A DNA stretch of 64,000 nucleotides from contig CM021316.1 of assembly GCA_010645155.1 (NCBI GenBank), forward strand, positions 406,551-470,550, in the 5' to 3' direction. The notes under the pieces are model-generated. The model was not told the DNA's origin and did not search any database. It saw only the letters and a list, made by a program, of their open reading frames with translations. The DNA comes from Tigriopus japonicus (Eukaryota; Arthropoda; Copepoda; Harpacticoida; Harpacticidae). A program made the position numbers and the translations under genes. The first letter of the stretch is position 1; every line of letters starts with the position of its first letter. Positions 33,610 through 46,933 of the stretch are shown here, in pieces.

Positions 33610-34849
33610 GCTTGTGCTCAATTGGAACGTTGAAAACGTATTGGTCAAACTCTTGTAGAAATCACAAGAAATGTATTCCATTGCCGTGGGTGATTCCATC
33701 AACAAGATTTTGAAGCAGCTTGAGGAGACGAGCAGATTCCGTTAAAGCATTCGACCAAGTCTTATTTAGAGGAGGGACCCATTTGATCAAGAGCGTGCCA
33801 TCGGTCTTCACTTCAAATCCTGGCTCTTATTTTTTGCTGACGCTCTTCATTATAGTGCTCGCTGCCCAAATTATAGATCATATTTTTGGTGAATGAACCA
33901 CACTTATTTTTAACAGAAAAAGCTCCTGTTGTGTGAACGAAAAGTATGGAAATGTTTTCTGAGATTTAATTTTTCAGTTCAATGAAGGATTTTTTATGTT
34001 TAAGCCATGCAATTACAAGCAATTGCCAGACTTACACATCCTGAGGCTACAGGCTCCTTTCTGCTGAGGACTAACGACAAGAAACCCGTTATCGTTAGAA
34101 AGGAACAAGTACAGTAAATGTTTCCATTGAGTGTTCCATGAACAGAAAGAGATTCATGAAAGACAAGATAATCAGCGTATAGATTCAAATGGGTTAGGTT
34201 TACTTTTTCAAGAAAAGCTGAAGGCACACTGAGGCATGTAATTCAGCAAAGCAAAGAGAACTGACACATTGGCAGCAACGCTGGTTGTTGGTTTGTTAAA
34301 TTATTCAGGCAATTTATCCTTTTTGCACCTATATTTGTATACATGATTATAACCTTTATTTTAACCGTTGACATGACTCTTGGTCACAATCAACTGAACC
34401 GATTTTTTTCAGGGAAATATAAGTTTGAATATAAATAAAGAAATGACTTTACAAACCAATATCATGAACAAGGTAGATATGAGAAGATGAAAAACTATGA
34501 GAACCAAATCATATTTGTTTGCATATTTCTTTCATCATTGCATATTTCAATGAATAAGAATCATCGAAATAGACATAAAATAAGACCTTTTCGAAACCAA
34601 TGTTGACGAGAATTCAAAACTTGTTTTTGCATCGTCGGCGGGCCCACAATGGCGTTGCAAGTTTTCGCTAGCTATCACTGGTAATGCCAGCCACATCATT
34701 GAAAATGGAAAAAAGTCTAGACCAAGTCATTTCTTTTCGTCATTGCCATCGGTAAACACCTCAGGAATCAGTTAAAAGAATATTTTGTCTATCCTTGGTA
34801 GCCTCTTGACACTTGTACTTTTTTAGATTTTTCAGATTGCAAATTCAGC
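33610..34849. promoter_or_regulatory. Divergent intergenic region between A1 and B1
   Basis: 1240 bases between the two start codons, which face away from each other. It must contain both promoters. I saw no clear TATA box or duplicated motif. 34000-34227 has a minus ORF of no recognisable content. Confidence 0.5.
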
Positions 34850-37800
34850 ATGGCCATACAATTATTATTCATCAAGCATATTTTAGTCAGTGTTTTGAGT
34901 TTAACACTTTGTGTGGTGACTTCAACGCAAGCATCTATGAGCGCTGTCAATGCATCCGAGAGCCATTCTCGCCAAGGAAAAGGTTCGAAGTCAAAGTGCT
35001 ACTAATAATACTTTGTAGAAAGTCAGTGGATAGATTTATCTTTCTTTCTTGTTTCAGTCTTGTCTTTGTTTCAAATAGTTCAATTCAAGGTAATTATAAA
35101 TGATAAAAAGTCCCTTATTTTTAATGTGATGTTCTGAGAATTTTGGCCTGGATTAAGTTAAAGGATAGTTTAGTTTATTCCTCCATTACTTTGATCAATC
35201 AGACTCTGCTAAAAACACTTTTAAAACTCTTTTCTGTCGAAAAGTGAAGCCTCCATTATCATGGAAAAAGACGGCCAAAATATACTTTTAAAAAACCGTT
35301 TTTAAACCTATATATAACACGTATGTTTAAAAGGTGCTCAAAATATGCTTAAAAATGCGCTTCAGAATCTAAGACTTGCTGTAAAACCCGAAAAAATACT
35401 TTTTGTTTACACGGCTAAGAAAAATATGATTTATTTTTTGTTGCAACTCAGTTTTAGGGGCTACCATGCAATCTCGATTTCTTTCAAAAAATATTTTCCA
35501 AAGAGATTGGCAACATTAATAATACCCCACTTAAAATCTCAGCCCTTCTAATAAGTTGCCGAAAAAAATCTTGTTTATCAAAAGCAAAAAAATCTTCATC
35601 AGCCATTTACTTATTATTGAAACATATAACTGAAGCTCAAGGAAATCTTAAACAAAAGGATGGAACCTCCAAATTTGAGCCTAGCCAAAGTGGGTCATTA
35701 TCTCTTGGGGTCCAAAAAGGGAACCATTCAACCAGAATTCTTGAAAAGAACATTTTTCTTTAACTTCGACACATTAAGAGATTGCATCTGGTAAAAAGCC
35801 TGTCTGAGATGTTGAAAAGTGTGAATTCCACTTGTTTAATCCACATGCTTTTTGCTGTCCAGTTATGCTTGTCCATGATTAAGATTTCTCTCCACAACTG
35901 AGATTCATTGCCAGTTATTCTACGTATTTCATTGTTGCTTTAGACGCTTTGGATTCCACTCTTGTAGCACAAGACACTTTAAATTAGAGTATTCCTTCAC
36001 TTTCGAAACGTCTTTTTCGCTCTTCATAAATGCCAGGATTTTTATCGCTGCCCAAATGGTCCTTGTCATGAATATGCTCCAGACTTTTTAGTGATACAGA
36101 GAACCTTCCAATGAGCAAGTGCAAAGTCAAATTCATTTTATTGTTGATGGAGAACAAGATTTCTGATTGTGCTGATTGATAACTTTCCAAAGATTAAGTG
36201 AGTCATCTTTAAGAGAAGTTGAGACCCTTTTAGCAAGACCTTTATTGCCAATCATTGCAGAATATCTTCAAAGGATTGATATCCTGATCCTTAAAGAAGG
36301 CATGTATTTCTTGATCCTGCTAGCATGCAGTAATAGGGCAATTGAAGTGTGGCTTTGTTATGCCTTTTCATGGAGCCAGACCGTCAACAAGTGCCACTGT
36401 GCATGCTTCCACTTGGAAAGAGACAAAATTCAGCATAACTCAAGCAAATGTGTAAAACTTGTAACATAATGTCCTATTTGATGTGGCTAAACCATTATTA
36501 CATCGTTAGAGCAAATCAATGCAACACATTTTGCACAATTTCTGGAAATATGCCAAGTTTTGCCTCTTTGCAAGTGCATGCACAGTGTTAGCTGGTAATG
36601 GGGCTTGTCGACGCTCTTGCTCCATGAAAAGGCACAACATAGCCACACTTCAATTGCTCCAACATAGGAATTGGTTGGGCCCAAGTTTTTTTCAGTTCTA
36701 GCAAAGGGTTGATTTGGCAACTTTTGGGATCAAATCAGTTCCAAACAGAAATTAAATCTATATTTGTCCAACATCCAGATCGGATCAGATCTTGTTTATG
36801 TAGGGTCTCGAAGAAAGATTTTTTTTAACTTCATTGTCCTTGCTATCACAGTTTTTAAGATCAAAGATGTTTTACAAGTTTGGCAAATTTGCTTGAGTTC
36901 TGCTAAATTTCGTCTCTTTCCAAGTGCATGTGCAATGCAAGCTAGCCATGGGCTTGTCGACGCTCTTGCTCCATGAAAAGGCACAACAAAGCCACAGTTC
37001 AATTGCCCTATACTTCAAGAATTTTGATCAAAAAGAGCCATTCAAAATTGATCTGTGGAAAAGATTTTTGCCAAGAGTTTAGAAGTGCACCAACCTTAGT
37101 GCCCTTGATAACCTTGTGAAAGAGAATGTTCAAATATTTGTTTTTATATGACACTCCATCAACTTTTTGGCCTGTGAACTAATTAAAACAATGAAAATAA
37201 ATCTACAACAGTGCTTTCCAATGTCAAAACTGATCTTAAAAGTCTTTGGAATTTAAAGACAACTTCTCCAGTTAAAAAATATTGTGTGACCTCAGAACCA
37301 AACCAATCCTAAACTAAGCCTGATCATGGCCTATCCAGACCCATCCCTATTCAAGCCATTGTTGAGCATTGAAATCCAGTCACTCTAGGCTAAAAATATT
37401 TTGGACAGTGGTGGAGAGATACATTAGTAAATGGAAAAACTTGGAAGGGAGTGAGTGCCTCACCTTCAGTTTCAACTTCATTTTCTCCGTCACTCCTCTC
37501 CTCTGTCCCAGAGGGCTGACAGAGAAATGACACTTCAAAAATATTTGTGAGTCACCAAGCCTGCACTGTGTGTGCGATAGGATTTGACGTTGAACACGCT
37601 AAGTTACGTGATTCACAACCCGGAACTTGCGTTTTTAGGGAGTCAGTGGCAAAATGGCTCATTCAATTGCTTCAGTTGAACAAGAACAAGGCATGACGAA
37701 TCAAGTCAGTTGACAACCTTGGGCCAAATCAATGAAGCGTGTTCAAATCAAATCTCCACTGACTGTACTGGAGTGACATTTCTGTCTTTGCCATCTACTC

Positions 37801-40800
37801 TGTTCCAATCTTGACCAAATTGACGTGGGACCTTTCCATTCTAAAGTCAATGTCAAGGATGTATGGCTTTTATGCACCTCAAAAGAATTATGTCAATTTT
37901 TTAGGTTAATATTGGCCTAGGATGACTTGGATGTCTTTCTTCTCATGGATGGTTGGTTTCTTGATGAAGTTATGAAGGGCACGGCTCACTCTTCTTAACA
38001 GTTTACACCCCAAAGCAGGGGTTGGCAACCATTTTTGGGTCAAGACCTACCAAATTTGATTACATGTTGTCAGGGGCCCACCAAACAGATGTTGTTAGGT
38101 TCAGGGGCCCACAAATTAACGATCAAAGAGCTTTGGGCCCATGAGTACAGGACTATGGATGTCTTGCAGGCCCACTATTTTGTACTTCCCCATAACTACT
38201 GGTCCCACCCAAAGGCCCACCGGTTGCCTACCCTGCATCTGGGAATGCAACACTTGTGGCTCATGTATGCGTTGTGTTAATCCTTACACTCCCCGGAAAT
38301 CACAAAATTGGATTGAAGAATGCTTCTGAGACACTATTTGTTGTTGTTTTTTTCGGTCCACTTTGCAAAGCAAACATGCGCGTAAAAATACGAAGCTCCG
38401 TCCTCTTGTTAAAGATTTCCTTGCTAAAGCTGGATGTGCCACAAATTTGTAATGACTTCCTTTTAGAATGATCCTTGTACAACCGGAGGAACTCGAAATG
38501 GAACTTGTTACACCCGTAAGATCTCAAAAATTGGAAAATTTTACAATTTCATCAAGCGCGTTCACTTCATTTTAGAATCCGAATGCGCAAGTCGAGGTAA
38601 GGAAAATTACTGTTTATAGTTTTATGGATGCAAATGATGTCGAAGTGAACAATCTTGTATTCAACACACTTTACCTGACATTCAGTTGACCATTGGTAGG
38701 GAGCGGAAAAATCAATTTTAACTGAAATTTTAAAATCCTAACTATTTTCCCATTTAATGATATTTGACTATTTTGGGATTTAATGCGTTTTCTCAACTTT
38801 TTTCACCTTTTTCTAGGCATTGATTTGATTTCGAGGATATTTTGCTCTTTTTCAACTTTTCTGCCTTCTTTCATCTTTTTTTATAAATTCTAGGAATAAA
38901 ATAAATTTACTTAATCTTAGAAAAATTTGAACTTTTCCAAATTTCTCATTGAACTCATGCTATTTTCTACATTTTGAAATACGATTCTCGATGGGAAGTG
39001 CATTGTTCATCTAACATTCTGAGCAGGGCCGGGTGTGAAACATAAAAATAACTGTGGTAACTTTTCAAATTTATTCAGCTCTTTTTTGTACTTGAATTTG
39101 GGCTACGATCGATCACAAAATTGGAAAATGCAGTTCCGTTTCAACCGAAATTTCGAGAAGGAAAAGGTCTTGTCTTGAATGAACAGTAATGCTCGTAGGG
39201 AGATTAAATAATGCTTACTGAAAATGAAAGCATCTAAGACCAAACCAGTCATCTTCGAAGACTTGCATTTTTTAATGAATGGCGAAATATTGTGGTTTTG
39301 CGATATTTGGAACCTACTAATGCTTGTGTACACACTCTTCAAGTGGAAATTAAATGACGTGATTAATTCTTCCTCGCATCATTTTGTACTAATATGTACT
39401 TGTACTTGTATTTAATGAATTAACTTAGCAATTAGTTATTAGCAATAATCTAGTATTTTGAGCGCCCATCGCCTTGATCATCAGGAAAAACTAAATTTTA
39501 ATTTATTTCCGATTTTAGGAGGAACATCGTTGGGTTCTTGCGCCGGAGGATTTGGTGTCTGTTGTGCTTGTGAGTTGGACATTTTTTCGGCCAAGTTGAA
39601 CAAATCACAACATTTCATAGGTCTGAGTGGTTAACATGATTACTTGACCCAAGACATCTCTATTCATGGACAAACCCGAGACGCTGACAATCATGCCTAA
39701 CGGACTTTTAGTTTGGTTCTTTTGAAAGTATACCAAATGCTCAAAAATGGCAAAAATCCTGGCGTAGGTGACTCAGGTTGAAAAAAGACGAGGTCTTTTA
39801 CCTATATGAAGATACAAGTTGCGCACCTATTTTATTTTACTTTGATGAGTCAGATTGTCCAATGGGTCGAATTAGCCCCAGGGTTCACTCACATCCTGGG
39901 TTAAGTTGTATTTTAGATTAAAGTGTTTAAGATATTGAAAAATAACATGACTATCATTGTATCTGTTAAATGATTATTTGTCCCAATTAGAGACCGGATT
40001 TCATATTTTTCAGCCGCTATGTTTAACAAAAAAATGATTTAAAAGTAATAAATTCGATGAGCATATCCAGTTGAAAGTGGGTAAGGCATTTCAACGTGTG
40101 GCTAGATCTATCACACTTTCAAGTCCAGAGATAGTATAGAGGATTTTAAACCAAGTTTGAAAAATTTGCCAATAGATTGCGGGGAAGGTTGGGCAAGTAA
40201 ATAGAAAAGACTTGTGAGCTTAGTGCTTAGTACTTGCCCCCTCTTTCACGCCATCTATTGGCGAATTTTTCAAACTTGGTTTAAAATCCTCTATTACGAT
40301 GCTAACTCTGTACAAGTCGATTGTCCAGCCGCATCTTGAATATGCCTCACCCATTTGGGCTCCAATGAGGTCAGCAGGTTTGCAAAAGGTCGAGCAGGTC
40401 CAAAGATGTTTTACTAGGAACATCACAGGAATGAGAGAGCTCTCGTATTGGGAGAGGCTCAAGAAGTTAGGGCTGTACAGTACTCAGAGAAGGTATGAAA
40501 GGTATCCGATACTGTATGTTAGCAAGAGCATTCATGGGCTCTGTCCTGACCCAGGATTTGAGATCAGTTGTAGTGATCGTAGAGGTTTTACTTGCCTTTT
40601 GAGAGCACCTCCAAATCCCAAGGAATTCAGGCTAGTTCGAACAATGAAGTCCTCCTCTCTTCTTTATCGGGCTCCTTCATTGTTCAATGAGAGATGCAGG
40701 GGGAGGTTTGAGTGATCTCTTCAAAAATCTTATCGCGGGCGGATGAAAGAAGAGAAAAGGCTTGTTTGGCAACAGTGGGTGGCTCGTGAGAATTTGGGCA

Positions 40801-43800
40801 GTTTAAGGATTTTCGCAATTTACAGACCGCCCTTGCGAATTAGATGCCATGAAAAATGTCGAATTGCAAGTTTGAACACCTTTGGTTAGGATTTTGGAAA
40901 AAATGCACACTTTATTTGCTCGTTCTTGCACAAGAAAATTCTCAACAAAAGGCCACTTTTTTTGGGTAAGTACAAGTGTAAGTGATGTTATAAGCACTGA
41001 TTTGTATTGTAAAGCTCCAAAACCATCACGGTATCAAACAAAATGCCGTTTTTTGTACGTGTTTCTCTTCAATATTAAAGGTCTTTTTTAAGTGCTTGCC
41101 ATTTTTTAATCAATAGAATAATTTTGCAAATTCTTACAAAACCGAGAGTCAAAATGTCCAAACTTGCAATTCGACATTTTTTGTAGCATCTAAGTCATAA
41201 GGGCGGTCTGTAAAACGCGAAAACCCTTGCACTGACCAAAATCTTACATTGACGAACAAGCCTTTTCTCTTTTTTCATCCGCCCGCGATAAGATTTTTGA
41301 AGAGATCACTTAAACCTCCCCCTCTATGCCTCATTTGTTACCCATTAGTCTTCGTCGGGAATATGTAGGAGCTGATCCTCTAACAGCATTTAAGGCAGGA
41401 TTGGACAAATTTTTGAATACTATTCCTGACCAACCCACTATTAAAGGGTTGTACAGATCTGCCAACAGTAACTCATTGGAAGATCAAATTTCATATAAAC
41501 GGTTATTTTATAAACTATATTAATCATTAACTCTCTTTACAGGAAATCCCATTCCTTGTGGCGGTATCTTTTCTGAAGTATACAAATTTCCTATGACTTG
41601 TTTTGGAATTACAAGATAATAGAATAAAATGACATTCCAAATTTCCAAATTCATGAGTGTTATAGAAAATCAAGTTCACTTTAATGCCTCGCTAATAAGT
41701 ATGAATTCGGTCAACCATTTCGATTTTCAAAATGAGATACTTACTTTTGTCGCTCCACGGAACGCTCGAATTTGGTAAAGAAGCTCATAGGAAAGAAGCG
41801 TCGACACAGTCACGTTGTTTGGCTTTTTCGAAGCTTCAAATGTTTGCCGTTGTTGTCGCCACAATCAATCAGGAAGTTCAAGCTATAACGAAAGTCGATT
41901 TTGCAATCAGTTTTCATAGATCATGACAGTAAAGATTGATCCAGTCATTGGATCATAAAATAAGATGGATTCAAGCCCTTTTGTAAAATCTTCCAACGAC
42001 GAGACGCGTCTTTCTAATCCACAATAACCACACAATGATGTTCTAGATTGAGAAATCAGTCAACTTCAGAGGTTATGTTGGCGAGCAAAAATCACAAAAA
42101 GGGTGACGATTACACCTTTCATGGAATTTTTTTCTAAGTCTCCTATTTGCTGTATTTTTTTCTCTTGCACTTCCCGGTATGTTTGGATTTTTTAAAGCTT
42201 CATGACAAAGCCACCGTCGCTAGAGTTCTGACGACGCTTCTTTCACATGAGCTTCTGTAGAATTTGGTTACATTTGGAGCCTCAACCATTTTTTGATTGC
42301 ATGGAGACGCACTCCCTCGAATAGCTGATGTTTTAAGTAATTCAGAAATTTAGGACTTGTCTTGATAATGTGTTTCATTTCTGTAAACTTTGCAATTGAA
42401 CGAACGGTGATCGAGTGGAGTCCCAAAAATAGCGTGATTGAAATTTTGTGTTGACAACAAAATTGTGCAAGGTCACCCAAGTCGAAGGGCCATTTAAAAA
42501 TACATTAAAATTTTACCTTCTTACCATGACAGTTGTGCGTAACATTGCTTTCTTTTTAGTCACTATAAATTGTGGAGGAATGAGTGCAGAGAATTGCACA
42601 TATATCGTTCAACCTGCCATCCTCATCCCTATAAATCCTTGCAAATACACCATTTGCCCCTGTGATAAACACATTTGCCGACTCCGTTTTGATTTTACGG
42701 TGAGAAATTGGCATCTCTTTTCTTGCAAGTCTGGAGCCCTTCACCCAGACAGGGAATTGACTCGCATTATTTCTATGCAGAGTTTCAACATCAATGGTCC
42801 AGTGACAGCCAGCGCCGTGTCTGATACAAGCTTGTCAGGAATTACCACTTTAGGTATTTTTTGAACGCTCCCATTGAACTTGATAACCCTTTTTTAGAAA
42901 GCAAACTTATTGAAAAAAAAACGCAACTTGAACAACACTTGTTTTAGGAGGCGCAATTGGTGATTGCACGACTGATTCATTCACAATCACTGCACCAGGA
43001 AATTTTGCTCCACCTCTCATTTGTGGATTCAATTCGGGACAACACAGTAAGGAGGATGAACAATTAATGAATATATCGTAGAGATGGCTCGATGTTTGAT
43101 GGCTCTGGTTTTAGTGATTGTGGATGCAAGTGCCGATAAATGCAATGAAGTTAATTTTGGATTGACCGGAGGAGGATCACGAAGCTGGGACATCAAAGGC
43201 AAGTACAGCCAACAAGTTAATACTGGCACAATACAAACACTTTTCTTTCTTAACAGTGACCCAATATGCTTGTGGAGACGAACAAGGAGGTACGTTGGAT
43301 TTAAGAAAATCAATTATTGAACACTTACGAATAGAAAAAATCCTTTTCCAGGACCTGATGGTTGTCTACAATATTTTACTGGTTTAACGGGCACAGTGGC
43401 AAGGTATGAAAAAGACATTTTGGTTTCCTGGCATTTCAACCTTTTTCATTTGACATATTCTCATTTCAGTTTCAACTTTCCCACAACAGCAAATTCTTTG
43501 GATACTTCTGGTAAGCTTGCATAATAATATATTTTAAATATATTTGACGATCTGGATCTCCATCAAACATGGTTGGCATTGTGTATTCTTTTCTTCACAT
43601 GTGTGTCTTCAGTTTAGGAAGACGTCACCAAAACTAAAATTTCGATGACAATTTCGGCTGAAAGCACTCGCGTTTCTCAAGAATGAATTATTCTGTTCTC
43701 CATTATTTATGTGCTTTGGCGGATCACCCTCAAAGTGCAAAAATAATTTCAGACTCACATATTTCTTTCCACTCTTGCTTTAAATTCTCTTTTCTTTAGG

Positions 43801-45473
43801 TTCTGTCAAGACAAGCAGACCTGGACAATTCTGGGTGAAATCTGTTTTCTCTTTAATTTTAGTGACCCATCTCTCAAACCAATGTCAAGTAATGTGTTGG
43901 CGACAAGAAGTTAATACATGTGCCATTTGTTGGATTCCCGAGATTTTAGGAAGTGATGAAGAAACGGTAAAAAGTGTGCACTCCAAAATAGCTAATTATC
44001 TTTTTAAGTGACCATTAGTCTTTTTCACAGGGATCCTTTGGCATCAGGTATTGTCATCTTTCAATGGAACATTGTTTTATTGCTCAATCTCATTGATTTC
44101 CCTATATATGAGTGAATTTTATCTTATAGCATTCCAGTTGGGAACAAAGCCCGTGGAGAGAATGACGGCAAATGTCGGGGAGATTTTCTTTTGGTAAGAG
44201 CAAACTAATTTAAGTTAATGAGTGGGCAGTCATCAGGCAACGAAAGTTTTGAAATTTATTTCGACGATTAAAAAAAATTAAGTAAATAAAGAGCGGTCAA
44301 GAATTGTTTATTAAGTTTTCAAAGTAGCGAACGGTTGCTTGTGTGTCTTAGCGGTCTTAGTCTTCAGCTCAATTGGAGGTCTTTGTCAAAAGTTGTGGGA
44401 TTTTGCATCAGAGTATGTTTGAGCGGGCACCTAACGTACTACCAAAACTTCACTATTTACTTACACATAGAAATATTATAAACTTATTTTAACTCACTTA
44501 GTCATTGCCTGAAAAGTAATTGAAGATAATATTTTAAGATAGTTTAAAGCAAACTTTTTTTTAAGATTGTTTTTAGAAGTTTTTTTTTAGATTCCAGATG
44601 CTCAAGCAAATGTGGACACTGAACCTGGCGATACGTTCATTGTTGGAAGCATTGGAAGTGATGCAAGGCTTAGTGATCGATTATGTGGACGATTTTTGTC
44701 ATCAGCTAATTCAAACGCCGACCGAAAGGCGTCCATTTCAATTTGCAGTAAGTGATTTCATTAGTCCATTTTTTGAAAAAAAACGTCTTCCTGAAAAAGT
44801 GCGATTACTTTTTGAGCATAGAACGATTTTTTACAACAAAATAATTTCTCCCGCAACTTTCTCTCAATATAAGTCGATGTCCACAAACAGAATCAAAATG
44901 AATATCGAAAGCTTAAATGAGAGAATGATTCAACACGTTGCATTTTCGTGGCTTATCCGCTTAATTGCTTGACCGCTTTTCCCCATGTGGATCATCCACT
45001 TCAATGAGTGTTTAGAAATTCAATGTAAGAGTGTAATCGAACGAATGTAGGAGGGGATTCTGGGGCCAAAATGGCTAGGGATGCGTCAGAGTTGAGACCA
45101 ATCATCCAGAAAAGGTTATTTAAAATCTTGAACCACGAAAATATCTGTCATTGTCGCCTGGTTGACAAGCAAGGTTCAATTTTATTTGTTTATAGGGGAT
45201 CCCATTCTTTGTGGCAGTAATCAAATATTTGCTAGAAATGTCAGCTGACTTTCTATAAATCTCAACCAATGAGTCTCATCTAATTTCCTTCGCTTAAACA
45301 TTTCAGGTCAACAAAGGCCGTTTCGAATGACGTTTAAAAGTGACGCTGACGAAGTAACCCAGATAGTTCCTGACAAATCAATAATAAACTCTGCTAAATT
45401 CAATGAGTTAAGTCGAGTTCCGGGTGGAATCGTGGGGTTCAATCTTCGATGGACCTTGCAGTCTTGCACCTAG
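34850..45473 (+). CDS. CUB-domain secreted protein B1 (17 exons, complete)
   Basis: Exons: 34850-34982, 35058-35089, 38467-38515, 38576-38596, 39519-39569, 42560-42699, 42781-42853, 42948-43046, 43115-43198, 43257-43289, 43352-43403, 43470-43510, 43863-43966, 44031-44047, 44130-44193, 44591-44747, 45307-45473. The sum is 1317 bases: 438 aa and TAG. All introns are GT-AG except the one after 43198, which starts GC. Signal peptide: MAIQLLFIKHILVSVLSLTL. Then VLSLFQIVQFK, cysteine module (GTRNGTCYT, ECASRGGTSLGSCAGGFGVC), first CUB-type domain (NCGGMSAENCTYIVQP, CDKHICRLRFDFT, FNINGPV, CGFNSGQHMIVDAS) and a second one (CGDEQGGPDGCLQYFTG, ASFNFPT, THLSNQCQVMCWRQ, RLCGRFL, PFRMTFKSDADE, GFNLRWTLQSCT). 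Predicted to be extracellular. Introns 2 and 5 are large and repeat-filled. Confidence 0.9.
36335..37010. repeat. Three copies of a ~120-bp SINE-like repeat in B1 intron 2
   Basis: Units near 36335-36455 (inverted), 36545-36665 and 36885-37010 share CTCCATGAAAAGGCA, AAGCCACA.TTCAATTGC and CTCTTTCCAAGTG landmarks. The first is in opposite orientation, so it can pair with the others. Origin unknown. Confidence 0.7.
38016..38235. mobile_element. hAT-like MITE (220 bp) in B1 intron 2
   Basis: Left end CAGGGGTTGGCAACC, right end (reverse complement) CAGGGTAGGCAACCGG, the classic hAT terminal form. The interior is rich in GGGCCCAC. No clear 8-bp duplication. A related copy is at 63519-63641. Confidence 0.7.
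40138..40292. mobile_element. Short palindromic MITE (155 bp) inside the LINE
   Basis: Ends are inverted copies of AGAGGATTTTAAACCAAGTT extending about 41 bases with one mismatch. Comparison with the intact LINE shows a clean insertion with a 2-base (AT) duplication. Confidence 0.85.
40689..41332. mobile_element. TIR element (644 bp) inside the LINE
   Basis: Terminal inverted repeats of about 75 bases (GGGGGAGGTTTGAGTGATCT, TCTTATCGCGGGCGGATGAA on the left; near-identical complement on the right), then further inverted similarity (AGACCGCCCTT, GTCGAATTGCAAG). Comparison with intact LINE gives a 2-base AT duplication. No transposase seen; family unassigned. Confidence 0.8.
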
Positions 45474-45587
45474 CTATTTCATTAAATAGAAAACTTGACC
45501 GGTACACTTCATTAAGAAAAAGAAGGCTTCTTTTCAAAAGGAAAACACATTTCATTGTTGACATTACAAGAGCGCTGTAGATTGTGA

Positions 45588-45593
45588 AATAAA
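45588..45593 (+). terminator. Poly(A) signal of B1
   Basis: AATAAA about 115 bases after the B1 stop. Confidence 0.55.
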
Positions 45594-46823
45594 TCATACC
45601 ATAACATATTACATTGTTTCCATTAGTCCAGAAAATTCAAGACCAAATTCAAATTTGTGCCAATTTTTCAATGTTACTGACAATGGTTCATTTGATCATT
45701 CGGGAGTCCATTGAATGAAAGGAAATCGTTAGAAAAATGACATCTCTTAAAATGGCTTACTGTAGTAAATGGTATTTTGGAAAAAAGACTTTTCGCCTCC
45801 ACTTACGCTCTAAGGTCAACCATCGATAGTATCCTTTCTCAAAATCACATAAAAAGGAAATACGTGGTTTTGGAATTTCAGTTCCAATGAAGCAATCTGA
45901 GATTAGTAAATGTGATCATCGGGGAGATGAATTGAGTCCTTTAAGCGCAACCAATGAAATGGAAAACACGTGCAACCTTTGAGCTTTAATAGGCAAATTT
46001 TTTTTTTCTTACGTGTCCAATATATATTGAGAAGTTCGAAAATAGGTCAAACGTTTGCGTCAGGGTGCAATATTTGGAGCTGTATTACTAAGGTGACCTC
46101 CCAGTCTAATGTTTTGCGACCTCCCAGTCAGCTGCTCGTTAAAGGACCAAATAGGAGATAACGTCAAATAAAGTGAATATCTCCAAAAATATATTCCGTG
46201 AAAAAATATTTTTGGTGTCTTATCCAGCCAGCATTAGATTACACGGTTTTGAAATAAAAGGGACGTAACATGTTCAATGTATGAACGCAACCTCAATTAC
46301 CGAAATTCCGATGCTTTCATGAATTTTCAGTTTTGGTTTTGTACGATATCATCCTTAACAACAACGTGAACAGGATTACTACGAAATTTGCGACGTTTTT
46401 GTTTCAAAATCAAGAAAAAAATCCCATTTAAACAATGGCAAAATAATCGACGAATTTAGACGACAGTTTTTCCACTTCGTCGTCCCAAAAATCTTTGTGA
46501 AATCAGGGATAACCAGGACTTCAGCCGTTCCTCGAAAAAATAGTAACGGATTACAGTTCCCGTTCCTTCAGCCAAAATGAGGAACGCGTTACTCTTGAAT
46601 TTCTTTTGGAAAAAAGGAATGGCATTATTTAGTATAAGTCGCTTTTTTTAAAATAGGCATTATGCTCTGGGTGATTAAAGGTGTGATTTTAAACATCGCA
46701 ATCGCAATTTGTTTGATAGGCAATAAATACATCCTGTTGTTTTATAGGAATTTGAAGTTCAGTTTTAACGTTCAAGAGCTATTTCCAATTTTTCAAAAAT
46801 ATCAGTTCAAAAAATTTCAAAGG

Positions 46824-46933
46824 TATGTATACGCACCAAAGCATCATCAAGAGAAAGTCAACCCATGATTTAAAAGGGATGCAATGTTCCAACAAGATGC
46901 GACTCGTCGCATCATGCAAGTACAGCAAGCTGC
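46824..46933. repeat. Fragment of the Gypsy integrase region
   Basis: TATGTATACG, AAAGCATCATCAAGAGAAAG and GATGCGACTCGTCGCATCAT match 6238-6347 closely. It stops where 6348 continues with a GTACAGTACAATA microrepeat, so that microrepeat is a later change in the full element. Confidence 0.75.

Larger units (their letters stand above)
40053..41572 (+). mobile_element. LINE 3' fragment in B1 intron 5, broken by two insertions
   Basis: Plus-strand copy of the 22320-27169 family, from FDEHIQLKVGKAFQ to the 3' stem and tail (ACAGGAAATCCCATTCCTTG at about 41542). The coding pieces are 40053-40137, 40293-40688 (LTLYKSIVQPHLEYASPIWA, RRYERYPILYV) and 41333-41520 (LPISLRREYVGADPL, LYRSANSNSLED). Removing the two inserts restores a collinear LINE end. 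Confidence 0.88.

Noticed and set aside
33610..33705. Upstream in-frame start for A1 at 33705
   Set aside because: It would put 32 residues before a typical signal peptide; A2 has no such extension.
43084..43320. Open frame starting MARCLMALVLVIVDASADKC as a separate gene
   Set aside because: The part from VDASADKC is B1 exon 9; the apparent signal peptide is intron sequence before the acceptor at 43114.
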